NCBI GenBank assembly: GCA_030603805.1
Contig: JAUVXD010000010.1
Span: forward strand, 1 to 61,990
Length of the DNA stretch: 61,990 bases
Reading direction: 5' to 3'
DNA from: Acholeplasmataceae bacterium
GTDB taxonomy: Bacteria > Bacillota_I > Bacilli_A > Acholeplasmatales > Acholeplasmataceae
Shown here: positions 45,729 to 54,048 of the stretch, one piece after another
Layout of the letters: each line of letters starts with the position of its first letter
Position numbering within the stretch: the stretch's first letter is position 1
Position numbers and translations under genes: made by a program
Notes under the pieces: generated by a model
Told to the model about the DNA's origin: nothing
What the model saw: only the letters and a program-made list of their open reading frames with translations
Database searches by the model: none

Positions 45729-46984
45729 AAGAAATCAAGTTAACGACACAATTAGCTTTGATTTTTTCGATTGTGACACTGTTAACCAGTCTCATTTTTA
45801 TTGTTGCTTTAAACCGAGTTTTTACTGCATTTAGAGAAGAACAAAACGAAGTTCAGTTATCTGCCTATCTTAATGATATTAGATTAAACTTAAACAACCC
45901 GCCAATTAGCGAATATAACGGTTATATCATTATTGAAGATGGCGTCATTACAAAAACACATCATTTAGAAATCTTAAATGGCAATTATACGGCATCACAA
46001 CTCGCTTCGATGATGATTATATGGCCAGGTGCAACCAGAGAAGAAACCATCAACGGTGTAACTTATCTTTACCGAATTGACCGAAGACAAGGCAATAACT
46101 TTATCATTGTCTTTACAGCAGAAGATTATTTACATGCTGCAGGTAATTCATTTACAACACTCATGAGAATATCATTCATCGCACTGGTCCTCTTAGGAAA
46201 CTTTATCATTCTCATGTGGTCTAGAATCACAGTGGACCGCGTTAAGCGATTACAAGGTGAGGTTTCTGTTTTAAGCAGAAATGATTACCGTGTGCCTATC
46301 GAAATTGATGGTAATGATGAAATCACAGATCTTGCTAAAACAATTGAGAAGATGAGACAAGAAATTGAGTATAGTGAAAAATCTAAACAAGAAATGCTTC
46401 AAAATATTTCACATGATTTTAAGACACCAATTGCGGTGATTCAATCTTATGCTGAGGCGATTGCAGATGGTATCTCCGATCCAAGTGAAGCTGAAGTCAT
46501 CACAAAACAAGCGGATATGCTCAATCAAAAAGTTAAACAGTTACTTGAATTAAATAAACTAGAATATTTAAAAACACAAGATGAATTTGAACCAGTTAGA
46601 ATCAAAGATATCATTACCAATATCGTTAATAATCAAAAATATCGAACAACGATTGAAATCGTCACGGATTTAGATGATTCGACGTATTTTGGAGTTAAAG
46701 AAAATTTCTATACGGCATTTTCTAATATCATTGATAACGCACTCAGATACGCAAAAACGAAAATCATCATCACCTTAAAAAATAAAAAACTCACCTTCTT
46801 TAATGATGGTGAGCCAATTAGCGAAAAATTTATCGAACAACTCTTTAGACCTTACGAAAAGGGAAATAATGGCCAGTTTGGACTGGGCATGAGCATTGTT
46901 CAAAAAACCTGTGCACATTTCAACCTTGTCCTCAAAGTTGACAATGTTTCCAAGGGTGTTATGTTTACGATAGAGCCTCTTTAA
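45725..46984 (+). CDS. sensor histidine kinase
   Basis: 419 aa. Membrane segments at about 10-30 and 143-165 enclose a small extracellular domain (about 31-142); HAMP about 166-215; HisKA with His230 (NISHDFKTP); ATPase domain with N-box NIIDNALRYA and G2 GLGMSIVQ. Phosphorylates the regulator encoded before it. Its last 20 bases overlap the convergent HIT gene. The signal sensed is unknown. Confidence 0.94.
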   Translation: MKEIKLTTQLALIFSIVTLLTSLIFIVALNRVFTAFREEQNEVQLSAYLNDIRLNLNNPPISEYNGYIIIEDGVITKTHHLEILNGNYTASQLASMMIIWPGATREETINGVTYLYRIDRRQGNNFIIVFTAEDYLHAAGNSFTTLMRISFIALVLLGNFIILMWSRITVDRVKRLQGEVSVLSRNDYRVPIEIDGNDEITDLAKTIEKMRQEIEYSEKSKQEMLQNISHDFKTPIAVIQSYAEAIADGISDPSEAEVITKQADMLNQKVKQLLELNKLEYLKTQDEFEPVRIKDIITNIVNNQKYRTTIEIVTDLDDSTYFGVKENFYTAFSNIIDNALRYAKTKIIITLKNKKLTFFNDGEPISEKFIEQLFRPYEKGNNGQFGLGMSIVQKTCAHFNLVLKVDNVSKGVMFTIEPL

Positions 46985-47381
46985 TTTTTTGGGCTCTTTC
47001 TTTATATTCATCGAAAGTCACACTGCCCATGTTATTTGGGAGTTGGAAGGATAAATCGCCTTTAGCATATCTTGGAATCAAGTGGATATGAAAGTGGAAA
47101 ACCGATTGTCCAGCCGTTTCACCATTGTTACTTAAGATATTTAGACCACTCACATGAAAAGCTTTTTGAATCGCAACCGATAGTTTTTGAGCAACCATGA
47201 ACAAATGAGATGCTGTTTCAGGTTTGAGTTCAAAAATATCTTTACTAAGTTCCTTTGAGACCACCAGTGTGTGGCCTTTTGTTGCTTGTGAAATATCAAG
47301 AAAAGCGATCACGAGATCATCCTCATAAACGATATGTGCAGGGATCTCTCTATTAATAATTTTCGCGAAAATTGTTGGCAT
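46965..47381 (-). CDS. HIT-family nucleotide hydrolase
   Basis: 138 aa. Histidine triad HFHIHLIPRY and N-terminal IFAKIINREIPAHIVYEDD are the HinT pattern. Such proteins hydrolyse AMP-lysine-type phosphoramidates. AAAGGAGG lies upstream. The 3' end overlaps the sensor kinase gene on the other strand. No special neighbour link. Confidence 0.94.
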   Translation of the reverse strand: MPTIFAKIINREIPAHIVYEDDLVIAFLDISQATKGHTLVVSKELSKDIFELKPETASHLFMVAQKLSVAIQKAFHVSGLNILSNNGETAGQSVFHFHIHLIPRYAKGDLSFQLPNNMGSVTFDEYKERAQKIKEALS

Positions 47382-47423
47382 GGCAACACCTCTTTCTTTG
47401 GGTCTATTCTATCATAAATCATG

Positions 47424-47452
47424 TTGAAAACAACCCTAAAAAATGATATAAT
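47424..47452 (+). promoter_or_regulatory. promoter of the PduL-like gene
   Basis: TTGAAA (47424-47429), 17 bases, TATAAT (47447-47452) with an extended TG before it. Confidence 0.75.
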
Positions 47453-47480
47453 CATTGCGTATGTAGGAGGCTATTCATAT

Positions 47481-48071
47481 ATGAAAAAATTACCAGTAGG
47501 CATTTCAGGTCGTCATCTTCACCTGACGCAAGAACATTTAGAAATCCTTTTTGGAAAGGGTTATCAACTCACCATCATGAAGGAACTCACTCAACCAGGT
47601 CAATATGCTTGTGAAGAAAAAGTCGACGTGATGAGCCCAGCAGGCAAGTTATTGGCGGGGGTACGCATTTTAGGTCCAGTGCGTCCAGCATCACAAGTCG
47701 AAATTTCAAAAAGTGATGCGATTCGATTTAAATTTGAAGCACCTGTTAGATCATCAGGCGATGTGAAGGGTTCAGGGGCAGCAACTTTAATTGGTCCTAA
47801 GGGAGAAGTTAAGATTGAAGAAGGTGTGATTATTGCAGATCGCCATATTCATTTTTCACCCGAAGAAGCGATTGAATTTGGGGTTAAAGATCGCGATGTG
47901 GTTGCCATTAGAGTTGGAGGTATTAAAGCAGGCATTTTAGAAAATGTGTTATGTCGTGTACATCCACAATTTCGCTTGGACTGTCACTTAGATACAGATG
48001 ATGGTGCAGCCTTTATGTTAAACACTGGCGATCTCGTTGAACTGATTAAATCTTATACCATTCAAGAATAG
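47481..48071 (+). CDS. pduL: PduL-type phosphate acyltransferase
   Basis: 196 aa. Two metal-binding half-domains: SGRHLHLTQEHLEILFG near the start, ADRHIHFSPEEA in the middle and CRVHPQF...DTDDGAA near the end give the PduL pattern. It converts acyl-CoA and phosphate to acyl phosphate, here probably acetyl-CoA to acetyl phosphate for ATP formation via acetate kinase (not in window). Start at 47481 for TAGGAGG nine bases upstream. There are no microcompartment shell genes nearby and no obvious encapsulation peptide. Confidence 0.9.
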   Translation: MKKLPVGISGRHLHLTQEHLEILFGKGYQLTIMKELTQPGQYACEEKVDVMSPAGKLLAGVRILGPVRPASQVEISKSDAIRFKFEAPVRSSGDVKGSGAATLIGPKGEVKIEEGVIIADRHIHFSPEEAIEFGVKDRDVVAIRVGGIKAGILENVLCRVHPQFRLDCHLDTDDGAAFMLNTGDLVELIKSYTIQE

Positions 48072-48091
48072 TGCCTGTTTGGCACTTTTTT
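48069..48091 (+). terminator. terminator after the PduL-like gene
   Basis: AGTGCC/GGCACT stem with a five-base loop and six T. Confidence 0.88.
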
Positions 48092-48136
48092 GCCATTTAG
48101 GTCGATATGTTAAACGTATATAGCGGAGGTTTTTCT

Positions 48137-48595
48137 ATGAAAGAACAACTTAAAATCACGGATCAAAAGATTGTTAAGTCTTGCTTTGTTCAAAGAGAAA
48201 TTGAATATGTTTGGCATTTATGGACAACAAAGGAAGGTATTCAATCCTTTTTAGGTATTGATTCTTGGATTGAACTTCAACCCTTTGGGCGATATGAACT
48301 TTATTTTGATCAAGATGCTCAAATTGGACAAAGAGGAAGTGAAACATGTCAAGTGCTTTCCTTCATCAAAGATGAGTTTCTCTCATTTACATGGAATGCG
48401 CCACCCTCTCTACCAGAGGTTAGAAATCACACCTATAAAACATGGGTAGTGGTAAACTTCAATCGAATCAGTGATAAGCAAACCCTTGTAAAACTCACAC
48501 ACTTGGGATGGCCATCAGGATCTTCATGGGATGAGGCTTATCGATATTTTGATAAAGCTTGGGGTTATGTCTTAAACAGATTAGAAAAAATGTAG
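48137..48595 (+). CDS. SRPBCC (AHSA1-like) domain protein
   Basis: 152 aa. START/SRPBCC fold typical of Aha1-C-like proteins: IVKSCFVQREIEYVWHLWTT, LLSFTWNAPP-like stretch and VKLTHLGWPSGSSWDEAYRYFDKAW. It has a hydrophobic ligand pocket by family; the ligand is unknown. Start chosen at 48137 (GGAGG upstream). Confidence 0.85.
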   Translation: MKEQLKITDQKIVKSCFVQREIEYVWHLWTTKEGIQSFLGIDSWIELQPFGRYELYFDQDAQIGQRGSETCQVLSFIKDEFLSFTWNAPPSLPEVRNHTYKTWVVVNFNRISDKQTLVKLTHLGWPSGSSWDEAYRYFDKAWGYVLNRLEKM

Positions 48596-48645
48596 TATAA
48601 CAAAGATAGATGTGTCAAACAAACGATTACATCAAAGGAGTAAAC

Positions 48646-49851
48646 ATGAAACGATTAGCAAAACAACAAGTCTTTAAAGATCCACTTTATGGCTTTATTC
48701 ATGTGGATTATGAGCTCATTAAAAAATTAATCGATTGTTCGCTTTTTCAAAGGCTTAGAAGAATTAGACAACTGAGTGGCGTTCAAATGGTATTTCATGG
48801 GGCTGAACATTCGAGATTTTCACATAGTCTTGGTGTCTATGAAATTGCCAATCGTTTTTTATCTGTACCAGATATTGATCAAGCCTTAAATGAAAGAGAA
48901 AAACTTATCTTTTTAGCAGCCGCACTTTTACATGACATCGGACATGGGGCTTATTCTCATGCATTTGAAGATATTTTTGGAGTCAATCATGAAAAAATTG
49001 GCGCGGCGTTAATCTTAGAAAACAAAGAACTTAGATCTATTTTAGATACCATTGATTCTACATTTGCAGAAGATATCTCCTCAGTGCTTCAAAAAAAGAA
49101 GAAATTCCCGTTAATTGAGCAACTCATTTCTTCACAACTGGATGTAGACCGCTTAGATTATCTTGAAAGAGATGCTTATTTTACAGGTGCAGCCTATGGA
49201 CATATCGATGTAGACCGGTTGATTAGAGTTCTATATATTAAAAATGGACAAGTTGTATTTAAAGTGACGGGCATTCACGCGATTGAAAATTATTTAATTG
49301 CAAGATATCATATGTACTGGCAAGTATATTATCATCCTGTTTCACGTGCTCACGAGGTTGTCTTAGAAAAAATATATCGTCGCGTCAGAGACTTACTCTT
49401 AGAAGATTTTGAGTTTAACACAAATGTTACACCTTTAAAAACAATCATAGAAAATCCCAATCAGTTAGATGCATATATTGAAATCGATGATTATTATATT
49501 AACGGTTTAATCGCGAGTTTCACGAAATCCTCTGATCAAATTCTTAAGACTTTAGCCAATGATTTTATGAATCGAAAACTTTGGGGTTATTTGAATGATA
49601 TTCCTGAAAATCAAGAAAAAATCAGTGAAATCAAAGCTAAGTTTTCAGTTCTTGAAAGACCTTATTATACGTCACATCGCACTGTTAAAAATTCTACCTA
49701 TATGGATGATGGCGAAGGTTTTGGAGATAAAATTTATATTGTTTTAGAAAATGGCAAGATTTCTACACTTAAAGATCAATCAAAAATTATTGAGAGTCTG
49801 ATGCTCAGCGGCACCAAAACTGATCCGAAGTTCTTCTATAGAAAACGATGA
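48646..49851 (+). CDS. HD-domain phosphohydrolase (YwfO/dNTPase-like)
   Basis: 401 aa. HD motif residues: RFSHSLGVYEIA, LLHDIGHGAYSHAFE and LDVDRLDYLERD, the SAMHD1/dGTPase-like arrangement. By family it hydrolyses dNTPs or related nucleotides, so it could regulate the nucleotide pool. Start at 48646 has AAAGGAG upstream. It overlaps rnmV by four bases, an operon link not present in Bacillus as far as I recall. Confidence 0.9.
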   Translation: MKRLAKQQVFKDPLYGFIHVDYELIKKLIDCSLFQRLRRIRQLSGVQMVFHGAEHSRFSHSLGVYEIANRFLSVPDIDQALNEREKLIFLAAALLHDIGHGAYSHAFEDIFGVNHEKIGAALILENKELRSILDTIDSTFAEDISSVLQKKKKFPLIEQLISSQLDVDRLDYLERDAYFTGAAYGHIDVDRLIRVLYIKNGQVVFKVTGIHAIENYLIARYHMYWQVYYHPVSRAHEVVLEKIYRRVRDLLLEDFEFNTNVTPLKTIIENPNQLDAYIEIDDYYINGLIASFTKSSDQILKTLANDFMNRKLWGYLNDIPENQEKISEIKAKFSVLERPYYTSHRTVKNSTYMDDGEGFGDKIYIVLENGKISTLKDQSKIIESLMLSGTKTDPKFFYRKR

Positions 49852-50381
49852 GACCTAAAGTGTTCGTCGTTGAAGGTAGAAATGACGCTTCAAGACTTAA
49901 AAAAATATTTACAGACATTCAAGTGATTACAACCAATGGGAGTGCCATTGATCCAGAATCACTTCAAACACTCATCAGATTAGACGAGACCCATGATATT
50001 GTGTTATTTCTAGACCCTGATCATGCAGGCGAACGTATTCGAAGATTACTATCTAAATCACTGACACATGTGTACCATGCTTTTTTAGATAAAGAAGTTG
50101 CCTATAGTAAAAATAAGAAAAAAATAGGCATCGAACATGCAGCTGATGACGATATCAAAGAAGCACTTAAGGACATTAAAATGGTTTATCGACAATCTCA
50201 AAGTGATATTACACACGCCTTTTTATTTGAGTGTGGGTTAACAGGTCAAAAAGATAGTAAAGAGAAAAGAGAAAAATTAACCCAAAGTTTAAAAATTGGA
50301 TATGTCAATGGAAAGACGCTTTACCACAGATTACATATGTTTCAAATCATGAAAAAAGATATTATTGAGGTACTTGAGTGA
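49848..50381 (+). CDS. rnmV: ribonuclease M5
   Basis: 177 aa. Toprim domain with VVEGRNDASRLK and FLDPDHAGERIR metal-binding motifs. It trims 5S rRNA precursors. Overlaps both neighbours by four bases. The order rnmV-ksgA is the common Firmicutes order. Confidence 0.94.
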   Translation: MRPKVFVVEGRNDASRLKKIFTDIQVITTNGSAIDPESLQTLIRLDETHDIVLFLDPDHAGERIRRLLSKSLTHVYHAFLDKEVAYSKNKKKIGIEHAADDDIKEALKDIKMVYRQSQSDITHAFLFECGLTGQKDSKEKREKLTQSLKIGYVNGKTLYHRLHMFQIMKKDIIEVLE

Positions 50382-51163
50382 GTCATCAAGCAAAGAAAAA
50401 ATTCGGACAAAATTTTTTAAGAGATAAAAATTTACTTCAAAAAATTGTTCGAGAATCACATATTGAAGATAAACATGTCATCGAAATCGGACCAGGTCAA
50501 GGCGCATTGACTGGCTTTTTGGCATCATCAGCAAAAGCAGTGATTGCCTTTGAAATCGATACCTCACTTAAACCTATACTAGATAACTTTGAACGAATTT
50601 ATCCCAATTTGAAAGTCATCTATGGAGATTTCTTAGACTATGATTTATCCCTTTTCAATGAAGAAATGCACGTGGTTGCTAATGTCCCTTATTACATTAC
50701 GACCCCTATTTTGTTCAAACTTTTAGAGTCTAATCAAATCAAATCAGCATCACTGATGATTCAAAGAGAAGTTTGTGATCGTCTGCTTGCAACACCATCA
50801 AGCAAGCAATATAACGCATTATCCATCATCTTACAATACCATGCAGAAGTCCATAAAATGATGGATGTCAAACGTCATATGTTTCAACCTAAGCCCAATG
50901 TTGATAGTGCGGTGATTCGCATTGTAAAGAGAAATCAAGCATTATTAGATAACAATAATGAAATCAAGTTTTTACGCATGGTAAAAGAAGCTTTCAGACA
51001 AAAAAGAAAGACACTCACCAATAATTGGCATCAAGCATTCCAAGTTTCAAAAACTGAGATTGAATCCTTTTTAGTCTCACAAGGATTTCATAAAGATGTA
51101 AGAGCTGAGAGTTTAACCAAAGAAGATTTTATGAAACTGGCAGGTGCATGGCTTTATGATTAA
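50378..51163 (+). CDS. ksgA: 16S rRNA adenine dimethyltransferase
   Basis: 261 aa, also called RsmA. FGQNFLRD, EIGPGQGALT (SAM-binding motif I) and NVPYYITTPILF (motif IV) are clear. It dimethylates two adenines near the 3' end of 16S rRNA. GTG start within a four-base overlap (GTGA) with rnmV. Confidence 0.96.
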   Translation: MSHQAKKKFGQNFLRDKNLLQKIVRESHIEDKHVIEIGPGQGALTGFLASSAKAVIAFEIDTSLKPILDNFERIYPNLKVIYGDFLDYDLSLFNEEMHVVANVPYYITTPILFKLLESNQIKSASLMIQREVCDRLLATPSSKQYNALSIILQYHAEVHKMMDVKRHMFQPKPNVDSAVIRIVKRNQALLDNNNEIKFLRMVKEAFRQKRKTLTNNWHQAFQVSKTEIESFLVSQGFHKDVRAESLTKEDFMKLAGAWLYD

Positions 51164-51977
51164 AGAACGTGCTTACGCAAAAATCAATCTTGCTCTTGAT
51201 GTTGTTAAAAAAAGAGAAGATGGTTATCACGAACTTCAAATGATTATGATTCCTATTGAGTTACACGACACACTCTTGTTTGAGAAGTCAGATGAGCTTT
51301 TGGTTGATTCATCCATACCGATTGAAAACAACTCAGTCCTTAAGACAGCTGAGCGTATGAAGGAAAAATATAATATCCAACAAGGGGCCAGAATCAAATT
51401 AGAAAAACACATTCCCATTGGTGCAGGTCTTGGTGGTGGTTCTGCAGATATCGCAGCAACCCTTAGAGGATTAAACAGACTTTGGGAACTCAATCTTTCA
51501 ATAGAGGATCTTGAAGAGCTCGCTTTAAGTTTAGGTTCTGATACACTGTTTTGTCTCTATAATAAACCTGCTTATGTTTTTGGTCGAGGCGAAAACTTAC
51601 TCTATATTGATGTGCCAAAAATAAAAGATATTTATCTAGTAACTCCACAAATCTTATGCTCAACAGCACACATCTTTAAACATCATCAAATCCATTATAA
51701 GAAGCATAAATTTGAAAAACTCTTTATGGATTATCTCAATGAAAAATTCGACAACTTCTTCAAAAAAAGCTACAATAGCCTCTTAAAAACTGCACTACAA
51801 TGCTATCCTCAACTTAAGGATGTCTATAAGAAAGTTAAAAAAATAGACAAGTATGCAGCAATGTCAGGTAGCGGCTCAACCTTCTTTATGCTCAGTTTTG
51901 AGAAAAAAGATGACGACCTTGAAGAAAAGATTATGAAATCAGGCTTGACCTACATCAAAACAAAACCAAAAAACTAA
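51156..51977 (+). CDS. ispE: 4-diphosphocytidyl-2-C-methyl-D-erythritol kinase
   Basis: 273 aa GHMP kinase of the non-mevalonate (MEP) isoprenoid pathway. AYAKINLALDV (substrate), PIGAGLGGGSADIAATL (ATP loop) and AMSGSGSTFFML. Start MIKERAY at 51156 fits the family; an upstream GTG at 51144 is less likely. It overlaps the end of ksgA by eight bases. Its presence implies the MEP route supplies the polyprenyl carrier that UppP recycles. Confidence 0.94.
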   Translation: MIKERAYAKINLALDVVKKREDGYHELQMIMIPIELHDTLLFEKSDELLVDSSIPIENNSVLKTAERMKEKYNIQQGARIKLEKHIPIGAGLGGGSADIAATLRGLNRLWELNLSIEDLEELALSLGSDTLFCLYNKPAYVFGRGENLLYIDVPKIKDIYLVTPQILCSTAHIFKHHQIHYKKHKFEKLFMDYLNEKFDNFFKKSYNSLLKTALQCYPQLKDVYKKVKKIDKYAAMSGSGSTFFMLSFEKKDDDLEEKIMKSGLTYIKTKPKN

Positions 51978-52003
51978 AAAAACTTTAATATATGAACGTA
52001 TTA

Positions 52004-52012
52004 TGCTATAAT
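52004..52012 (+). promoter_or_regulatory. spoVG promoter (extended -10)
   Basis: TGCTATAAT about 35 bases before the spoVG start; no clear -35. Confidence 0.55.
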
Positions 52013-52044
52013 TTATCTATAACCAGGACTTCTTGGAGGGCAAA

Positions 52045-52329
52045 ATGAAGATTACTGATGTAAGAGTAAAGCTTGTTAGCAGCGAAAGCAGACTTAGAGG
52101 AGTAGCAACAATCACTTTCGATGAAAGTTTTGTTGTTCACGACATTCGTATCATTGAAGGCGAAAATGGCATCTTCGTGGCGATGCCAAGCAAAAAGACA
52201 CCAAATGGCACATTCAGAGATATTGCTCACCCAATTCATGGCGAAATGCGTAAACTTATTGAAGATGCAATTGTAGTTGCTTACAACGAAGCATTGGCTA
52301 ACCCATCTTCAGTTGTTGATGAAGAATAG
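52045..52329 (+). CDS. spoVG: SpoVG-family RNA/DNA-binding regulator
   Basis: 94 aa. MKITDVRVKLV...RLRGVATITFDESFVVHDIRIIEG and AMPSKKTPNG are the SpoVG pattern. In non-sporulating bacteria it acts as a general nucleic-acid-binding regulator. TTGGAGGG lies upstream of the ATG at 52045. A strong terminator follows, so it is monocistronic. Confidence 0.95.
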   Translation: MKITDVRVKLVSSESRLRGVATITFDESFVVHDIRIIEGENGIFVAMPSKKTPNGTFRDIAHPIHGEMRKLIEDAIVVAYNEALANPSSVVDEE

Positions 52330-52352
52330 TATTATCTAATGTAGAGATTGAA

Positions 52353-52394
52353 CAAAAATCTTTTTTGCATGAACGTGCAAAAAGATTTTTTTTT
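52353..52394 (+). terminator. terminator after spoVG
   Basis: AATCTTTTTTGCA pairs with TGCAAAAAGATT (one bulged base) and is followed by a long T-run. Confidence 0.9.
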
Positions 52395-52419
52395 GGAGAA
52401 ATCAAGGAAAATCAGAGTC

Positions 52420-52438
52420 GTTTCATGTATAATGAAAC
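52420..52438 (+). promoter_or_regulatory. palindrome over the prs -10 box
   Basis: GTTTCATGTATAATGAAAC is a perfect 7-base inverted repeat around GTATA and contains the -10 TATAAT (52428-52433). No -35 is evident. Such an overlap suits an operator for a repressor of prs, or a 5' hairpin. Confidence 0.55.
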
Positions 52439-52468
52439 CGACAAGAATCGAAGGAGTCGAATACAAAC

Positions 52469-53452
52469 ATGTCTATCGTAGATGGAAAGAAAATTAAATT
52501 ATTTGCATTAAGCTCAAACAAATCACTTGCTGAAGAAATATCTAAAGCTGCACATATTGAAATTAGTCCAGCTGATGTTGTTCGTTTTTCTGACGGAGAA
52601 ATTTCAATTAACATTGAAGATAGCGTCAGAGGACACGACGTGTTTATCATTCAATCCACATCAGCACCAGCCAATGAACATTTAATGGAATTACTGATTA
52701 CTGTCGATGCACTCAAAAGAGCTTCTGCAAAAACAATTACTGTGTTGATGCCTTATTATGGGTATTCAAGACAAGACCGTAAGTCAAAATCAAGACAACC
52801 CATTACTGCGAAATTGATTGCTGATATGCTCCAAGTTGCAGGTGTAGACCGTGTGATTTGTATTGATTTACACGCAGCTCAAATTCAAGGTTTCTTCAAT
52901 ATTCCAATTGATAATTTCCCCGCATCACCGCTACTTGCAGACTATTTCTTATATACAAAAAAATTAGAAAATGTTGTTGTTGTTTCCCCGGATCATGGTG
53001 GCGTGACACGAGCAAGAATATTTGCACGTATCTTAGATGCGCCTCTTGCGATTATTGATAAGAGACGCCCAGAGCCCAATCGTGCTGAAGTTCAAAACAT
53101 TATTGGGGATGTTGCAGGTAAAGTTGCGATTATGGTTGATGATATTATAGATACCGCAGGAACTTTAGTTGCAGGAGCTCAAGCACTCATTGATGCTGGA
53201 GCAACCAAAGTATATGCTGCCGCAACCCATGCAGTCTTTTCAGGACCAGCAGTTGAGCGTATCAATGATTCTGTGATTTCTGAAGTGATTGTCACAGATA
53301 CAATTGCGCTTCCAGAAGATAGAAAATCATCCAAAATTACCCAACTTTCAATTGGACCACTTCTAGGCCAATCCATTCTTCATATTGTCAAAGATGAACC
53401 CATAAGCCAAATATTTGATAAGATTACACATAACGAGAAAACACCTGTATGA
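52469..53452 (+). CDS. prs: ribose-phosphate pyrophosphokinase
   Basis: 327 aa. PRPP synthase: [40 protein letters not shown] and the PRPP loop DDIIDTAGT. It makes PRPP for nucleotide, His and Trp synthesis. AAGGAG lies 13 bases before the ATG. The end overlaps pth by four bases. Confidence 0.97.
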   Translation: MSIVDGKKIKLFALSSNKSLAEEISKAAHIEISPADVVRFSDGEISINIEDSVRGHDVFIIQSTSAPANEHLMELLITVDALKRASAKTITVLMPYYGYSRQDRKSKSRQPITAKLIADMLQVAGVDRVICIDLHAAQIQGFFNIPIDNFPASPLLADYFLYTKKLENVVVVSPDHGGVTRARIFARILDAPLAIIDKRRPEPNRAEVQNIIGDVAGKVAIMVDDIIDTAGTLVAGAQALIDAGATKVYAAATHAVFSGPAVERINDSVISEVIVTDTIALPEDRKSSKITQLSIGPLLGQSILHIVKDEPISQIFDKITHNEKTPV

Positions 53453-54018
53453 AGCTGATTATCGGCCTCGGCAATCCTGGCTCAAAATATCAGAAGACAA
53501 GACATAATGTAGGCTTTATGGTCATTGATGAAGTGTTAAGAAGATTGGGTTTACAAGTCAAGTTTGATCCGAAATTTAATGCTGAAGTTGCTTTAGGACT
53601 AGTAAGTGGGAAAAAATTCATTTTAGCCAAACCATCAACTTATATGAATCTATCTGGAGAAGCAGTTTTAAAACTGATGAAATATTATGATATCGATATC
53701 GAAGACATATTGGTGATTGTCGATGATATTAATTTAGCTACTGGTAAACTAAGACTTCGAGAAACAGGTGGACATGGCGGACATAACGGATTAAGAAACA
53801 TTATCGGTCTGCTCCATCAAGAAACATTCAAGAGAGTTAGAATTGGCATTGATAACAATCCAGTCATGCCGCTTGATCACTATGTTCTTGGTCAATTTAG
53901 TGAAGATGAACTGATTAAACTAAACCAACCCATTCAATTTTCGGCAGATTTAATCGAACAATTTATTCTAGATGTTCCTTATAAGGATATTATGACAAAA
54001 TACAATACCCAAACGTAG
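53449..54018 (+). CDS. pth: peptidyl-tRNA hydrolase
   Basis: 189 aa. [18 protein letters not shown] with the catalytic His, [13 protein letters not shown] and [12 protein letters not shown]. Releases tRNA from stalled peptidyl-tRNA. Starts in a four-base overlap with prs; its stop codon lies in the loop of the following hairpin. Confidence 0.97.
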   Translation: MKLIIGLGNPGSKYQKTRHNVGFMVIDEVLRRLGLQVKFDPKFNAEVALGLVSGKKFILAKPSTYMNLSGEAVLKLMKYYDIDIEDILVIVDDINLATGKLRLRETGGHGGHNGLRNIIGLLHQETFKRVRIGIDNNPVMPLDHYVLGQFSEDELIKLNQPIQFSADLIEQFILDVPYKDIMTKYNTQT

Positions 54019-54031
54019 GTTTGGGTTTTAC
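54007..54031 (+). terminator. terminator-like hairpin at the end of pth
   Basis: ACCCAAAC and GTTTGGGT pair around GTAG, followed by TTTTA. The pth stop TAG is in the loop. The short T-run suggests partial termination before mfd. Confidence 0.75.
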
Positions 54032-54048
54032 TCTCTAAGGAGACACAC

